Positions 15,996-25,745 of a DNA stretch of 64,000 nt are shown piece after piece. The first letter of the stretch is position 1. The number at the start of each line of letters is the position of its first letter. Under the pieces are notes generated by a model. That model did not search any database and was not told the origin of the DNA. It saw nothing but the letters and a program-made list of their open reading frames with translations. The stretch spans positions 63,788-127,787 of the forward strand of contig NZ_JH414506.1 of assembly GCF_000238075.1 (NCBI RefSeq), in the 5' to 3' direction. Source of the stretch: Oribacterium asaccharolyticum ACB7. GTDB lineage: Bacteria > Bacillota > Clostridia > Lachnospirales > Lachnospiraceae. The position numbers were made by a program, and so were the translations under genes.

Positions 15996-16766
15996 TTAAA
16001 TTCTACCCACATCACTGCTTGCCTTACTCATCACCGTGTCGTACATCCTAAGCATCTGCGCGGCACTCTGCAGAGATCTTTGTGAGCTCATCATCGTCGT
16101 CATCTCTTCCACCATGTCCACATTCGACTTCTCAAGCATTTTCCAATTCACCGTTGTATCTGCCGGCTTCGCAAGCTCCGCCTGTGTCGTACTGAACATG
16201 TTATTGTCTTCCTTATGCAGGCCTTCATAATTTTCAAAATCCACAACTTTTATGGTGCCGTACACCTTCCTTGTATCCCCGGTACTCTGCGGATCAAAGA
16301 TGCTGCCGTCAGGATCGATGGCAAAGTTGTCATTGGGAAGAACGATATCTCCTCCCTCTTTGCTCTGTACTTTACCGATTCCTGCAAGTTCCAGAACGCC
16401 GTTTTCATCTACGGAAAAATTTCCGCTTCTTGTATATAAGGTTCCCTTATCCGTACGAACGGCGAAAAAACCTTTTCCGTTTAAGGCTGTATCATAAATT
16501 CCGTCCGTTGTTTCATAGGAGCCCTGCTCGTAATCGGTATAGGTTCTGGCAGCTGACTTAATACGGGACGCCATCGCAAGATCTTCCGGATTTTTCTTGT
16601 TGTATCTTCCGGTCCGAATCATCATCTCTTCTTTGAAGGTGGTGCTGACCATGGTATCTTTCTTATATCCTGAAGTCTGGACATTCGCCATGTTGTTACT
16701 GATTGTATTCAGATTTCTTCTTTGGGTAATCATCCCCGATGCCAAATCATAAAAGCCTTGATACAT
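15996..16766 (-). CDS. flgF: Flagellar rod protein (FlgF/FlhO family)
   Basis: This protein is 256 residues from MYQGFYDLASGM. It carries the rod motif LNTISNNMANVQTSGYKKD, the mid-domain GKGFFAVRTDKGTLYTRSGNF, and the C-terminal VEEMTTMMSSQRSLQSAAQML helix. The start at 16766 has AAAGGA eight bases upstream; the longer frame adds 14 unlikely residues. It is first in a five-gene group (two rod genes, cheC, cheD, cheV) and has a FliA-type promoter 100 bases upstream. Confidence 0.85.
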   Translation of the reverse strand: MYQGFYDLASGMITQRRNLNTISNNMANVQTSGYKKDTMVSTTFKEEMMIRTGRYNKKNPEDLAMASRIKSAARTYTDYEQGSYETTDGIYDTALNGKGFFAVRTDKGTLYTRSGNFSVDENGVLELAGIGKVQSKEGGDIVLPNDNFAIDPDGSIFDPQSTGDTRKVYGTIKVVDFENYEGLHKEDNNMFSTTQAELAKPADTTVNWKMLEKSNVDMVEEMTTMMSSQRSLQSAAQMLRMYDTVMSKASSDVGRI

Positions 16767-16867
16767 ATTTTTTCCTTTCTTTTCCGGATGCAAAAAAGAG
16801 CCCTGCATCTTCCACGAACCTGAACTTAACCTTCTTTTCCCAAGAGGTCACTCATCTCGCTTCTTGA

Positions 16868-16894
16868 TTATCGGACTCTTTTCCGCTTTCTATA
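16868..16894 (-). promoter_or_regulatory. FliA-type promoter of flgF-flgG-cheC-cheD-cheV
   Basis: On the minus strand, TATA (16894-16891), exactly 15 bases and TCCGATAA (16875-16868) lie in the gap between fliA and flgF. The sigma gene itself is the next gene upstream. Confidence 0.7.
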
Positions 16895-16971
16895 AGGGCA
16901 TACACCCGGAATATTTGATTCCTTTTTTACTGTCACACAGGCTTACAACAAAATCTAACTTTCCAAGAAAT

Positions 16972-17751
16972 CTATGCTCCTTCCCGATCTCCCATAAACT
17001 TTCTCAGTTTACGGAGAGCGATGCTGTGTAGCTGAGAAACTCGAGGCTGGGAGATTTCCATAACCTCGGCAATCTGGTTCATATTCAATTCTTCCACGTA
17101 GTAGAGAGAAATAACCAGTTTTTCCTTTTCCTGAAGCGCTTCAATGGCCTCCGTTAAGGCGCGAACATTTTCCTTTTGAATGAAACTGAATTCCGGCTGT
17201 GTACTGTGGTCTAATGAAGGAATCTGAAGCAGTGCTTCATTTCCCTCGTCGTACGTCATGTCCAAGGACAAAACATTCACCATATTACTCATACGCTGAA
17301 TTTTCTGTAACTTCTTTATGTTCATATTCAAGTATTCGGCCAGTTCTTCATCGCTGGGCGCTCTGCCCAAACGACCATTCAACTCTACGGTTGCCTGCTC
17401 TATACTCCGGCTGTCTCTGTGAAAGTTTCTCGGAAGCCAGTCGTTTTTCCGCATCATATCGATGACCATACCTCTGATTCGACGAGAAATATAGGTTTCA
17501 AACTTATTGTCCCGGCTCTCATCATAGCGTTCGATGGCACGCATAATCTCGATGACACCTTCGTTTACGATATCATCGGTCTGCATAAAGTCATGATACA
17601 TTTCACGCATTTGATAAGCAATGGAGCGCACAATATACACGTAACGCATGGTGAGTTCCTGCTTTACCTCTTGTGCATGCGTTTCCTTATACAGTGTAAA
17701 TAGTTCTTCATTTGTTTTTCCCTCTAAGCTGGGATAATTCAGTGTATTCAA
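16972..17751 (-). CDS. fliA: RNA polymerase sigma factor for flagellar genes (FliA/SigD)
   Basis: This 259-residue sigma-28 family protein has region 2 (DDIVNEGVIEIMRAIERYDESRDNKFETYISRRIRGMVID-like, about 59-98), region 3 (LGRAPSDEELAEYLNM) and the region 4 helix-turn-helix (MNQIAEVMEISQPRVSQLHSIALRKLR). It directs RNA polymerase to late flagellar promoters, several of which I find in this window. It follows flhA directly; flhF and flhG, often placed between these two, are absent. No flgM is seen. Confidence 0.96.
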   Translation of the reverse strand: MNTLNYPSLEGKTNEELFTLYKETHAQEVKQELTMRYVYIVRSIAYQMREMYHDFMQTDDIVNEGVIEIMRAIERYDESRDNKFETYISRRIRGMVIDMMRKNDWLPRNFHRDSRSIEQATVELNGRLGRAPSDEELAEYLNMNIKKLQKIQRMSNMVNVLSLDMTYDEGNEALLQIPSLDHSTQPEFSFIQKENVRALTEAIEALQEKEKLVISLYYVEELNMNQIAEVMEISQPRVSQLHSIALRKLRKFMGDREGA

Positions 17752-17802
17752 GATGGATTCCTCTTTCCCCGGATTTCAACTTAAACATTTCCGTGATTTT
17801 TC

Positions 17803-19959
17803 TTAGGCACTGCCTTTTTCTTCCATATCGTCTTCCAAACGAAGGCTTCCAATCGCCTGAATCTGAACATTGCTCGCCACTTCGTTAAACGATAGTACCC
17901 TTACATTCGGATAAAATTGTTCGATCAAATGGTAAAAATGGATTCGCATAACCTGCGAGGTGAGAATCAGGGGAGGACTGGTAAGATTGTTGAATTTCTT
18001 ACTTTCTTCCGCCACCTGTCGTACCAGGCTCTGTAAGAGCTCAGGGCTCAAGGCAAGGTACAGTCCGTTCTCTCCTCGGGCAAGAGAGTTTACCATGGTT
18101 CGTTCCAGACCGGCATCCAAGGTGATAACCTTCATGTTGCCATCCTCACAATACATTCTTGTGATGGTTCTCTTCAGTGCAGCACGAACCTTCTCTACAA
18201 TCTGATCCGTATCCTTGACCGGTAAACCATTCTCACTAATTGTCTCAAAGCAGGTCTCAACGATGGTTTCCAGGTCTTTTATAGAGATTCCCTCCTTAAG
18301 GAGCATAGTCAGGATTCTTTGCAGAAGATTGTAGCTGATTACGCTCGGAAAGGCTTCTTCGCAAAGCTCCGGTGCGGTTTTCTTCAAATTCTCGACAAGG
18401 CGCACCACTTCCTGTCTGGTCATCAGTTCAAAGGAATGTCTCTTAATCGTTTCCGACAGGTGAGAAAGCATAACCGAAAGGGGGTCGATAACCGTATAGC
18501 CGTACAGCTCCGCTCTTTCTCGATTTTCCGGACGAATCCACTTCGAGGGGATACCGTAGGCAGGCTCAATGGTTTCAATGCCGTCGATAGTGTCTTCCAC
18601 TTCGTCCGGCTCCAAAGCCAGAACATAATCCGTCAGAATTTCACCCTTTGCAATTTCTTCGCCTTTGACCTTGATACTATATTCATTGGTCCCCAAATTG
18701 GAGGAATCCCGCAAACGAATGGAAGGCACCACAAAGCCCATATCCTGCGCATACTGCCTTCGGAATATAACGATTCTTTGAATCAAACGACCGCCTACCG
18801 ATTCATCCGCAAGAGGAATCAGACTGTAACCGAAATCCATTTCAATCGGTTCGACCTGTAAGAGGTTATAGACGTTATTGACATCCTTATAGAAGTCCTC
18901 TTCACTCTGCGGCGCTTCTTCCTTCTGTCCTTCAGCAGGAGCGGCAGCCGGTTGCCCTTCCTCGTCCATAGCGGCCAGTAAGCCTTCACCCTCGTTCCTT
19001 GCCTGTTCAGGTTCTTCCTTGATTCTTTTTTCCAGATAATATCCTGCCGCAATAAAGCCGCCTGCAACGGGAATAATCTGTAAAATCGGCATACCCGGAA
19101 TCAAAACCAAAACCATCATCGCCATACCGGTAATCAGCATCGCTCTCGGCTGCGCCGTGAACTGTTTGGAAACGTCTTCATTTAAAGAGCCTTCCGATAC
19201 CGCTCTGGTAACAATCATACCGGTTGACACGGAGATTAGCAGTGACGGAATCTGTCCTACCAGACCGTCTCCCACGGTAGCAATGGAATAAGTGGAAAGT
19301 ACGGTAGCAACCGGCTGACCCGATTGAATGATACCGATGATACTTCCTCCGACCAGATTGATGGCCGTCGTAATCAGAGACATGACACCGTCTCCTTTTA
19401 CAATCTTTGTCGCACCGTCCATGGAACCGTAAAAATCGGATTCTCTCTGAATCTTCTGTCTTCTTTCTCTGGCCTGCTTTTCCGTAATCATACCGGAAGA
19501 AAGATCCGCATCAATCGCCATCTGCTTACCGGGCATTGCATCCAACTTAAAGCGGGCAGCCACTTCCGATACACGCTCCGCACCCTTTGTGATAACGATA
19601 AACTGCATGAGCACGATGATTAAGTAAATAATCAAGCCGACAACCACATTTCCCTGTACCACGAAATCACCGAAGGCCTTGATAATGGCCCCCGAAGATC
19701 CGCCACGGGTCAAAATATTTCTCGTTGTGGAAACGTTAATTCCCAATCGGAACAGGGTCGTAATCAATAGGAGGGACGGGAAGATGGATAACTCAAGCGG
19801 TTCTCTGATCGTCATGGTGATGACCAGAATCATCATGGAAATTGCCATGTTAACCACAATAGCCACATCGACAAGTGCCGGTGGCATTGGAATCATCAAT
19901 AGCAATATGATCACCAGTACGAAAAGTACTACTGAATTTTGCAAAAGTCGTTTAAGCAT
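17803..19959 (-). CDS. flhA: Flagellar type III export apparatus protein FlhA
   Basis: This 718-residue protein has eight predicted N-terminal membrane segments, the conserved cytoplasmic FHIPEP block (RFKLDAMPGKQMAIDADL, about 145-162, then ARERRQKI) and a large soluble C-terminal domain starting after an Ala/Glu/Pro-rich linker near 330-365. FlhA is the proton-linked export gate component that docks chaperone-substrate complexes. It overlaps flhB by eight bases. Confidence 0.97.
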   Translation of the reverse strand: MLKRLLQNSVVLFVLVIILLLMIPMPPALVDVAIVVNMAISMMILVITMTIREPLELSIFPSLLLITTLFRLGINVSTTRNILTRGGSSGAIIKAFGDFVVQGNVVVGLIIYLIIVLMQFIVITKGAERVSEVAARFKLDAMPGKQMAIDADLSSGMITEKQARERRQKIQRESDFYGSMDGATKIVKGDGVMSLITTAINLVGGSIIGIIQSGQPVATVLSTYSIATVGDGLVGQIPSLLISVSTGMIVTRAVSEGSLNEDVSKQFTAQPRAMLITGMAMMVLVLIPGMPILQIIPVAGGFIAAGYYLEKRIKEEPEQARNEGEGLLAAMDEEGQPAAAPAEGQKEEAPQSEEDFYKDVNNVYNLLQVEPIEMDFGYSLIPLADESVGGRLIQRIVIFRRQYAQDMGFVVPSIRLRDSSNLGTNEYSIKVKGEEIAKGEILTDYVLALEPDEVEDTIDGIETIEPAYGIPSKWIRPENRERAELYGYTVIDPLSVMLSHLSETIKRHSFELMTRQEVVRLVENLKKTAPELCEEAFPSVISYNLLQRILTMLLKEGISIKDLETIVETCFETISENGLPVKDTDQIVEKVRAALKRTITRMYCEDGNMKVITLDAGLERTMVNSLARGENGLYLALSPELLQSLVRQVAEESKKFNNLTSPPLILTSQVMRIHFYHLIEQFYPNVRVLSFNEVASNVQIQAIGSLRLEDDMEEKGSA

Positions 19960-21037
19960 TTCTATTATCTTCCTTTGCTCTATCTAAGATATCTTGTCTA
20001 TTTTCCTTCCGGTAAATGTAAACCAGAATTTCCGCTACCGCCCCGTAAAAATCACCGGGGATTTCCTGTCCCACCTTACACAGGGGATACATGGCTCTGG
20101 CAAGCGGTCTGTTTTCCACAGCCGTAATCTGATGTTCCTCTCCGACCTCAATGATTTTCAGAGCAAGCTCATCCTGTCCTTTCGCCAGGACAACCGGAGC
20201 CTGATTCTTATCCGGATCATACTTAATGGCAATCGCCAAATGTTCCGGGTTTCGGATAATCACATCCGCATCGGGTACGGATTGCATCATACGCTGGTTC
20301 GCCTTGGAACGCATCAACTGACGAATTCTTCCTTTAATCTCCGGGTTTCCTTCATTCTGTTTGTATTCATCCTTTACTTCCTGCTTCGTCATCTTTAAGT
20401 CTGACTCGTATTGCCACTTCTGATACATAAAGTCAAAGATGGCAATAATCAGAAAGACACCGCATACCCGGGTAATCAGGTCAAACATCATACTCATCAG
20501 CGCAATACTGGAATTCCGGATGTCCATATGCAACATTTTGGCAATGGGAATAATATCCGCCTTCAGTATAGAATAAAGGAAATTTATCAAAAGTACAATT
20601 TTTATTATATTCTTAATCAGGTCTACAAGGTTTCTTTTGGAAAAAACCTTTGTAAAGCCTCTTGCAGGGCTCAGCTTGGAAAACTTCGGTACAACCAGCT
20701 TGAAACTGATGTTGAACCTGGTCTGCACAAGGCTTGAAATCGTTCCCAGGAACATCGTAATGAGCAAAAGCGGCAGCGCAGACTTGACCAAAAGCCACAA
20801 AAAGCGATAGTAAATCTGACTGGACACCGGTTCTCTTTCCTGAATCAATTCCAGTATGAAAGAGAGAAAATTACGTAAGTCCTTGTAAATGAAGGGAATC
20901 ATAAAGCGTACCGCGTAGAATACCCCAAAAAGAACCACTACCGTAACAATATCCGCACTTTGAAAGACATTACCTTCTTTTCTCGCATCCTGCCGCTTTT
21001 TTTCGGAAGGCGCTTCGGTCTTATCGCCGTCAGCCAC
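19952..21037 (-). CDS. flhB: Flagellar export switch protein FlhB
   Basis: This 361-residue protein has the N-terminal DGDKTEAPSEKKRQDARKEG motif, four membrane segments and the cytoplasmic switch domain. The self-cleavage site reads N263-P264-E265-H266 instead of the usual NPTH. Asn-Pro, the residues cleaved between, are kept. FlhB controls the change of export specificity from rod/hook to filament substrates together with FliK. A 127-base gap separates it from fliR. Confidence 0.96.
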   Translation of the reverse strand: MADGDKTEAPSEKKRQDARKEGNVFQSADIVTVVVLFGVFYAVRFMIPFIYKDLRNFLSFILELIQEREPVSSQIYYRFLWLLVKSALPLLLITMFLGTISSLVQTRFNISFKLVVPKFSKLSPARGFTKVFSKRNLVDLIKNIIKIVLLINFLYSILKADIIPIAKMLHMDIRNSSIALMSMMFDLITRVCGVFLIIAIFDFMYQKWQYESDLKMTKQEVKDEYKQNEGNPEIKGRIRQLMRSKANQRMMQSVPDADVIIRNPEHLAIAIKYDPDKNQAPVVLAKGQDELALKIIEVGEEHQITAVENRPLARAMYPLCKVGQEIPGDFYGAVAEILVYIYRKENRQDILDRAKEDNRNA

Positions 21038-21164
21038 TATCTACCTCTCCTTCTGCTTTAACCCTTACCCCTAAGTGTACCTAAAACCGTGAAAAACTTC
21101 CACAGTTAAATGCATGATTTTTAAGTATTTTTTAATTCCCAACCGTTTTCGACCTTCTCTAATC

Positions 21165-21917
21165 CTACAAAAGACGCATGACCTGTCCCAAATAATCAAA
21201 AGCACTGCGAATAATATCGTTCATTTTGTCCGATATAGGAACGAGAAGGAAATACAGCATTAAAAAACCCAGGGAAATTTTTAACTGAAAGTTAACCTGA
21301 AAGATATTAATCTGCGGAATAACCCGCATCAGGATGCCCAGAGCCACCTCGGTCATAAGCTCAATTCCCATTATGGGAAAGGCCAGCTCCAAGCCCATTT
21401 TCATGGAAGCAACAAAGAGGTTCAGTATCAGCTTCGGCATGAGCAGGGTACGGATAGATACTTCTCCGAAGGGATTGGTATCTATGGTTTTGAATAAAAT
21501 TTCCAAAAACCGAAGGTGACCGTCTACAGAGAGAAATATGAGCAACAAAAAAGTATAGAACAGACCCGTACTGACGGTAGCCTGACTGCTGCTCTGCGGG
21601 TCAAAGACCTGCGCCATGCTTAAACCCAAGGAAAAATCGATAACGGAAGTGGCAAATCGCAGGGAGAGAAAAGTCAAATCCATAGCAAAGCCTAGACAAA
21701 ATCCTACGAAAAGCTCCTTTAAAAGCAGAAAACCGTATTCAATAAAATTGCTCGGTACCACATTTAGCTTCCCCCCCGTATAGCTATAGCAAAAGAAGGA
21801 TAGCGCCAAAATCAATGCCGCTCTGGCTCTCGCAGGATAATTCACCCGACCGAAAATGGGATTAAATGCCACGGCTCCGCTCATGCGCATGACGATAAAA
21901 GAAAATAAGATAAACAT
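21165..21917 (-). CDS. fliR: Flagellar export protein FliR
   Basis: This 250-residue hydrophobic protein has several membrane helices, FNPIFGRVNYPARARAALIL near the N-terminus and FVGFCLGFAMDLTFLSLRFA in the middle, both typical of FliR. It is part of the FliPQR export channel. It starts one base after fliQ ends. Confidence 0.95.
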   Translation of the reverse strand: MFILFSFIVMRMSGAVAFNPIFGRVNYPARARAALILALSFFCYSYTGGKLNVVPSNFIEYGFLLLKELFVGFCLGFAMDLTFLSLRFATSVIDFSLGLSMAQVFDPQSSSQATVSTGLFYTFLLLIFLSVDGHLRFLEILFKTIDTNPFGEVSIRTLLMPKLILNLFVASMKMGLELAFPIMGIELMTEVALGILMRVIPQINIFQVNFQLKISLGFLMLYFLLVPISDKMNDIIRSAFDYLGQVMRLL

Positions 21918-21918
21918 A

Positions 21919-22185
21919 TTATCCTCCCGCCACCAGTCCTAAAATCATCACAAAAAAGTCTTGCATGGTCTTCAAGAGGGTACTGCCCAAGACGGAAAGC
22001 AGAATGACTATCGCAATCAGCTTCGGCACGAAGCTTAAGGTTTGCTCATTGATAGAGGTTGCCGCCTGAAAAATAGCCACCACAATACCCAAAATCATAC
22101 TGATTAAAAGAAAAGGCAGGGCTATTCGAAGCGCCAACATAAAAGTTTGGTTCATAATATCCAGGATTTGGTTGCTATCCAGCAT
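21919..22185 (-). CDS. fliQ: Flagellar export protein FliQ
   Basis: The protein has 88 residues and two membrane helices, with the usual pattern LALRIALPFLLISMILGIVVAIFQAATSINEQTLSFVPK spread over residues 15-53. The start at 22185 has AAGGAG six bases upstream; the frame extends upstream without support. It is a component of the FliPQR pore. Confidence 0.95.
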   Translation of the reverse strand: MLDSNQILDIMNQTFMLALRIALPFLLISMILGIVVAIFQAATSINEQTLSFVPKLIAIVILLSVLGSTLLKTMQDFFVMILGLVAGG

Positions 22186-22285
22186 TTTTGCTCCTTTCCT
22201 CCCGCTCTGCTCCTCTCCATCGTTTTCCTCCATGAAGAGCCTATCTCTTACTCTCTGCTTGCTCTGTCTTACTTCACTTCGGACT

Positions 22286-22942
22286 TTAACGAAAACTGTT
22301 CACCATACTTGCAAAAAGCAGATTCCAACCGTCCACCGTGATAAACAAGAGCAACTTAAACGGCATAGACACCATAGCCGGAGGAAGCATAACCATTCCC
22401 ATAGCCATCAAGGTGGTGGAAACCACGACGTCAATTAATAAAAACGGCAGATAAATCAAAAATCCCGCAGTAAAGCCTCTTTTCAGTTCGGAAGTCATAA
22501 AAGCGGGCACTACCACTGTTAGGGGGTAGTCCTTGGGATCATTTTTCAGCTCGGTCTTACTCATTCCCACGAAGCGATCCAGGGTCTTTTTCTCCGTATT
22601 GCGGAGCATGAATTCCTTCATATCGTCTCCCATGCGTTCCAGAGCCTGTTCCTGCGTAATCGTACCTTTTTTATAAGGCTCATAAGCCTCCTGATTAATC
22701 TTATTAATCGTAGGAGACATGATATACAGCGTCAGAAAAAAGGCGATGCCCGCCAAAACCATATTCGGCGGAGTCTGCTGCACCCCCATCGCATTTCTCG
22801 TAAAAGAAAGGATAATGATGATTCTTGTGAAAGAAGTCATCATAATGACAATAGACGGGAGCAATGCCACCAAGGTCAAGAGATAAATCAATTCCAGTGT
22901 TGGCACAGACCCGCCGTTTAATCCAGTTAATAATTCATTCAT
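22286..22942 (-). CDS. fliP: Flagellar export protein FliP
   Basis: This 218-residue protein has the FliP signature (MMTSFTRIIIILSFTRNAMG and PPNMVLAGIAFFLTLYIM) and the C-terminal block FLLIDVVVSTTLMAMGMVMLPP. It lacks the cleaved N-terminal signal peptide of enteric FliP, starting directly before the first core helix. It overlaps fliO by eight bases. Confidence 0.96.
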   Translation of the reverse strand: MNELLTGLNGGSVPTLELIYLLTLVALLPSIVIMMTSFTRIIIILSFTRNAMGVQQTPPNMVLAGIAFFLTLYIMSPTINKINQEAYEPYKKGTITQEQALERMGDDMKEFMLRNTEKKTLDRFVGMSKTELKNDPKDYPLTVVVPAFMTSELKRGFTAGFLIYLPFLLIDVVVSTTLMAMGMVMLPPAMVSMPFKLLLFITVDGWNLLFASMVNSFR

Positions 22943-23369
22943 CCGGACTCCTTTCCGAAATACGCGATCCTTCGCCTTCTACTCTATCTGCATTTTCCGT
23001 ATTCAAGCTTTGAAAAATGCCGGAAAAATCTCCCTCTTTTTTCCCACCGATCGACCGAATAAAGTCCTGAATCGACCTTCCCTTCATAACCGATTCTACC
23101 TCTTCATACTCTTCCTTAAGCTCAGTAATCAGATTGATTCCCTCAGGTCCTGAACCCAGAAGTAGACAGCGGTTTTCCTTCTCCAATTGAAGAATAAACA
23201 GCTGTCTGTCTTGTGCAATCTGTATGAGATCGACCACCTTCATATAGCGGCCCTTTTGAAAATGTTTGCCGTACTTTCCGATGATTCGATTTAAGGTCCA
23301 GGCTCCTAAGATAAAAAGACAAAGAAGGAGAAATCCGGATACCAGGGAAATGCTATCCTCCGCAAACAT
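22935..23369 (-). CDS. fliO: Flagellar protein FliO
   Basis: This 144-residue protein has one N-terminal membrane helix (about 9-28) and a small cytoplasmic domain (VVDLIQIAQDRQLFILQLEKENRCLLLG) typical of FliO/FliZ. It assists FliP assembly. Its start overlaps the fliY stop. Confidence 0.88.
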   Translation of the reverse strand: MFAEDSISLVSGFLLLCLFILGAWTLNRIIGKYGKHFQKGRYMKVVDLIQIAQDRQLFILQLEKENRCLLLGSGPEGINLITELKEEYEEVESVMKGRSIQDFIRSIGGKKEGDFSGIFQSLNTENADRVEGEGSRISERSPDE

Positions 23370-24784
23370 TATAGGCTCTCCTCATTAATGTCTTTCTTTA
23401 AAATTTCCGTAATACGAATACCGAAGTTATCTTCTACAACTACGATATCTCCCTTTGCAATACACTCTCCGTTTACATAAAGATCCGCCTGTTCTCCGGC
23501 CATCTTATCCAAAACCACCAGAGAGCCCTGTGTAAACTCGAGGATATCCTTTACCAGCTTTCTGGTTCTTCCGATTTCTACCGAAATCTCCAAAGGAACC
23601 TTCATCAGGAGTTCTCGATTGCTGGCATTTTCTTCTTTTCCTTCCGCATCATCCAAAAATTCTTTGGAGTTTAACGGTTTTATGATGCTGGGTTCTGCAG
23701 GAGCCGCCTTACTGCTCTTTCCGCTCTGCATCTCTCGCATGAGCTCCATCATCTGGGTCTGAGACTGTTGCATCTGTGTAATCAGCTGCATCGTCATGGG
23801 ATCCATCATCCCGCCCATAACCATTCCCTGGGGGATAGCCTGCGGAGCGGGCGCCGCCTGAGGAATCGGCTGTGCCGGAGCTGCTTCCGGCATCGGTTGA
23901 ACCGGTGTTGCCTGTGCTTCTTGCTTCGGAGGCTGATTCTCTGCCGGTGCCGCATTGTTCGAGGATGCCGGCTGTACAGCCTCAGCGCTACCCTCTTCCG
24001 CCTGTGCCTGCAACAGACTTGCCAGAAGAGCATCTGCCTGTGCCTGGTCAATCGGGCCGGACTTCGCGGCCTGCGGTACTTCCACCGGGGATTCTGCCGG
24101 AGCTGCCTCCTGCACTTCCGCCTGCGGGGCTTCTACCGGAGCTGCCGGCTCTTCGGAAGGAATGTACTCATCATCGTCATCTTCTATGCCGAACTGTGCC
24201 TTAAACGGCTCCAAAAGACGCTTCACAAGGTCTACAGACATGATATTGATAAATTCGCTACTCAGCTTTCCTTCTATCTCTAAGGTAAAACGAATAACGA
24301 CGCTGTCTTCCGATCCGTCGAAATACTTATCTTTAAACGCATTTCCGTCGTCAATCTCATAGGAAATCGGGGTGGAAATATCCACGGTTGTGCCTAAAAA
24401 TTCGGATAATGCCGTGGCGGAAGCCCCCATCATCTGGTTCATGGCTTCCCGAATCGCACTGGCATTGATTTCATCCATCACGAATTCTTCTTCCGGAATC
24501 TCTGCTCCCATCATCATCGAGACGATGACACGCACATCATTTCGGGAGAAAAGCATAACGCTCTTTCCGCTGAGCCCTTTTACATACGAAATTTCAACTC
24601 CAACTGCAGGTTCTAAATCCTGGAAATCAAAATCATCCTTTGTCAGCACCTGTACAATCGGAGTGGTAATGTTCACCTTCGTGCCAAGAAGTGTGGATAC
24701 TGCTGTTGCCGATGAACCCAGGCTGATATTCATAATCTCGCCTATGGCATCGAATTCCATTTCATTGAAGCTCGTGGCACTCAT
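23369..24784 (-). CDS. fliY: Flagellar switch phosphatase FliY (CheC-like + FliN domains)
   Basis: The protein has 471 residues. The N-terminal CheC-type domain has both active-site helices intact: GEIMNISLGSSATAVS with E16/N19-type pair and REAMNQMMGASATALS. A 150-residue Ala/Pro/Gln-rich linker with an MMDPMTMQLITQMQQSQTQMM helix follows. A C-terminal FliN domain completes it (VPLEISVEIGRTRKLVKDIL; DIVVVEDNFGIRITEI). FliY is both a C-ring component and the main CheY-P phosphatase at the motor. The linker is longer than in Bacillus FliY. Confidence 0.95.
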   Translation of the reverse strand: MSATSFNEMEFDAIGEIMNISLGSSATAVSTLLGTKVNITTPIVQVLTKDDFDFQDLEPAVGVEISYVKGLSGKSVMLFSRNDVRVIVSMMMGAEIPEEEFVMDEINASAIREAMNQMMGASATALSEFLGTTVDISTPISYEIDDGNAFKDKYFDGSEDSVVIRFTLEIEGKLSSEFINIMSVDLVKRLLEPFKAQFGIEDDDDEYIPSEEPAAPVEAPQAEVQEAAPAESPVEVPQAAKSGPIDQAQADALLASLLQAQAEEGSAEAVQPASSNNAAPAENQPPKQEAQATPVQPMPEAAPAQPIPQAAPAPQAIPQGMVMGGMMDPMTMQLITQMQQSQTQMMELMREMQSGKSSKAAPAEPSIIKPLNSKEFLDDAEGKEENASNRELLMKVPLEISVEIGRTRKLVKDILEFTQGSLVVLDKMAGEQADLYVNGECIAKGDIVVVEDNFGIRITEILKKDINEESL

Positions 24785-24835
24785 CTATCATACTCCTTTA
24801 TTTTCCCTAAAAATCCAATCATCCTCTTATCTTAT

Positions 24836-25285
24836 TTATTTTCCAATGTCCAAAGCTCTCTGTGCCATGGTCTTCATCGCATTCAGGGCTGTGACATTTG
24901 CCTCATAAGAACGTGTAGCGGACATGGAGTCTATGGTTTCCTTCAAGACATCCACATTCGGATAATTTACATAACCGTCAGCGTCGGCATCCGGGTGGTT
25001 CGGGTTATAGACTCTCTTCATTTCCCGATCGTCCGTAATAACTCCCTGCACTCTTACTCCTGCATGCTGACCCCGGAAGCCTTTGCCATTCGCTGCATTC
25101 CGAAGCGCATGCTGAAAAGAGCGGTCTCCATAACTTTCCAAAACCACATCTTTCCTTTTGTAGGCACCACCGGACTCCGTTCTGGTAGTATCTACATTTG
25201 CGATATTCTCTGCGGCAATGTCCATTCTAACCCTCTGAGCACTAAGGCCCGAAGCGCTTATATCGAATGAATTTAAAAATGACAT
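24836..25285 (-). CDS. flgC: Flagellar proximal rod protein FlgC
   Basis: This 149-residue protein has the FlgC N-terminus (FDISASGLSAQRVRMDIAAENIANVDTTRT) and C-terminus (YVNYPNVDVLKETIDSMSATRSYEANVTALNAMK), including the VNxPNVDVxxE motif. In most flagellar operons flgC sits with flgB just before fliE; here it lies between cheY and fliY, and flgB is absent from the window. Confidence 0.95.
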   Translation of the reverse strand: MSFLNSFDISASGLSAQRVRMDIAAENIANVDTTRTESGGAYKRKDVVLESYGDRSFQHALRNAANGKGFRGQHAGVRVQGVITDDREMKRVYNPNHPDADADGYVNYPNVDVLKETIDSMSATRSYEANVTALNAMKTMAQRALDIGK

Positions 25286-25302
25286 ACTCTTCCTCTACTC
25301 TC

Positions 25303-25671
25303 TTAAACTCCTAAAATTGTTTTTACCGTGGAAGTGATACGCTCTGCATTAAAGGGCTTCACAACAAAGTCCTTGGCACCGGATTTAATCGCATCCACAA
25401 CCATGCTCTCCTGTCCCATTGCAGTACACATAATCACCTTTGCATCCGGATGTGCTTCTCTGATCTTCTTCAAAGCCTGCAAACCGTCCATATTCGGCAT
25501 CGTGATGTCCATGATGACCAGATCCGGATTCTCTTCATCAAATTTCTTTACCGCTTCCATGCCATCCTGTGCTTCCACGAAGGTGCTATCAGCAAATCCG
25601 CCCTTTGTCAGGGAATTCTTAATCATCATTCGCATGAACGCTGCATCGTCTACTAACAAAATCTTTGCCAT
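25303..25671 (-). CDS. cheY: Chemotaxis response regulator CheY
   Basis: This 122-residue single receiver domain has the acidic pair D8/D9, phosphoacceptor D55 (LVIMDITMP), Thr at CTAMG and Lys105 (VVKPF). Phospho-CheY binds the FliM N-terminus to control rotation. The neighbouring fliM and fliY fit this role. Confidence 0.95.
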   Translation of the reverse strand: MAKILLVDDAAFMRMMIKNSLTKGGFADSTFVEAQDGMEAVKKFDEENPDLVIMDITMPNMDGLQALKKIREAHPDAKVIMCTAMGQESMVVDAIKSGAKDFVVKPFNAERITSTVKTILGV

Positions 25672-25745
25672 CTTCGTTTCTCCTATCCTTATCTTTGCTT
25701 TCTATATCTGTAGGCGATTTCGCCTAAAGAATCATTTTTGCATCC

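Noticed and set aside
21038..21164. Internal promoter between fliR and flhB
   Set aside because: Only partial -35/-10 resemblance was found, and no FliA-type motif.
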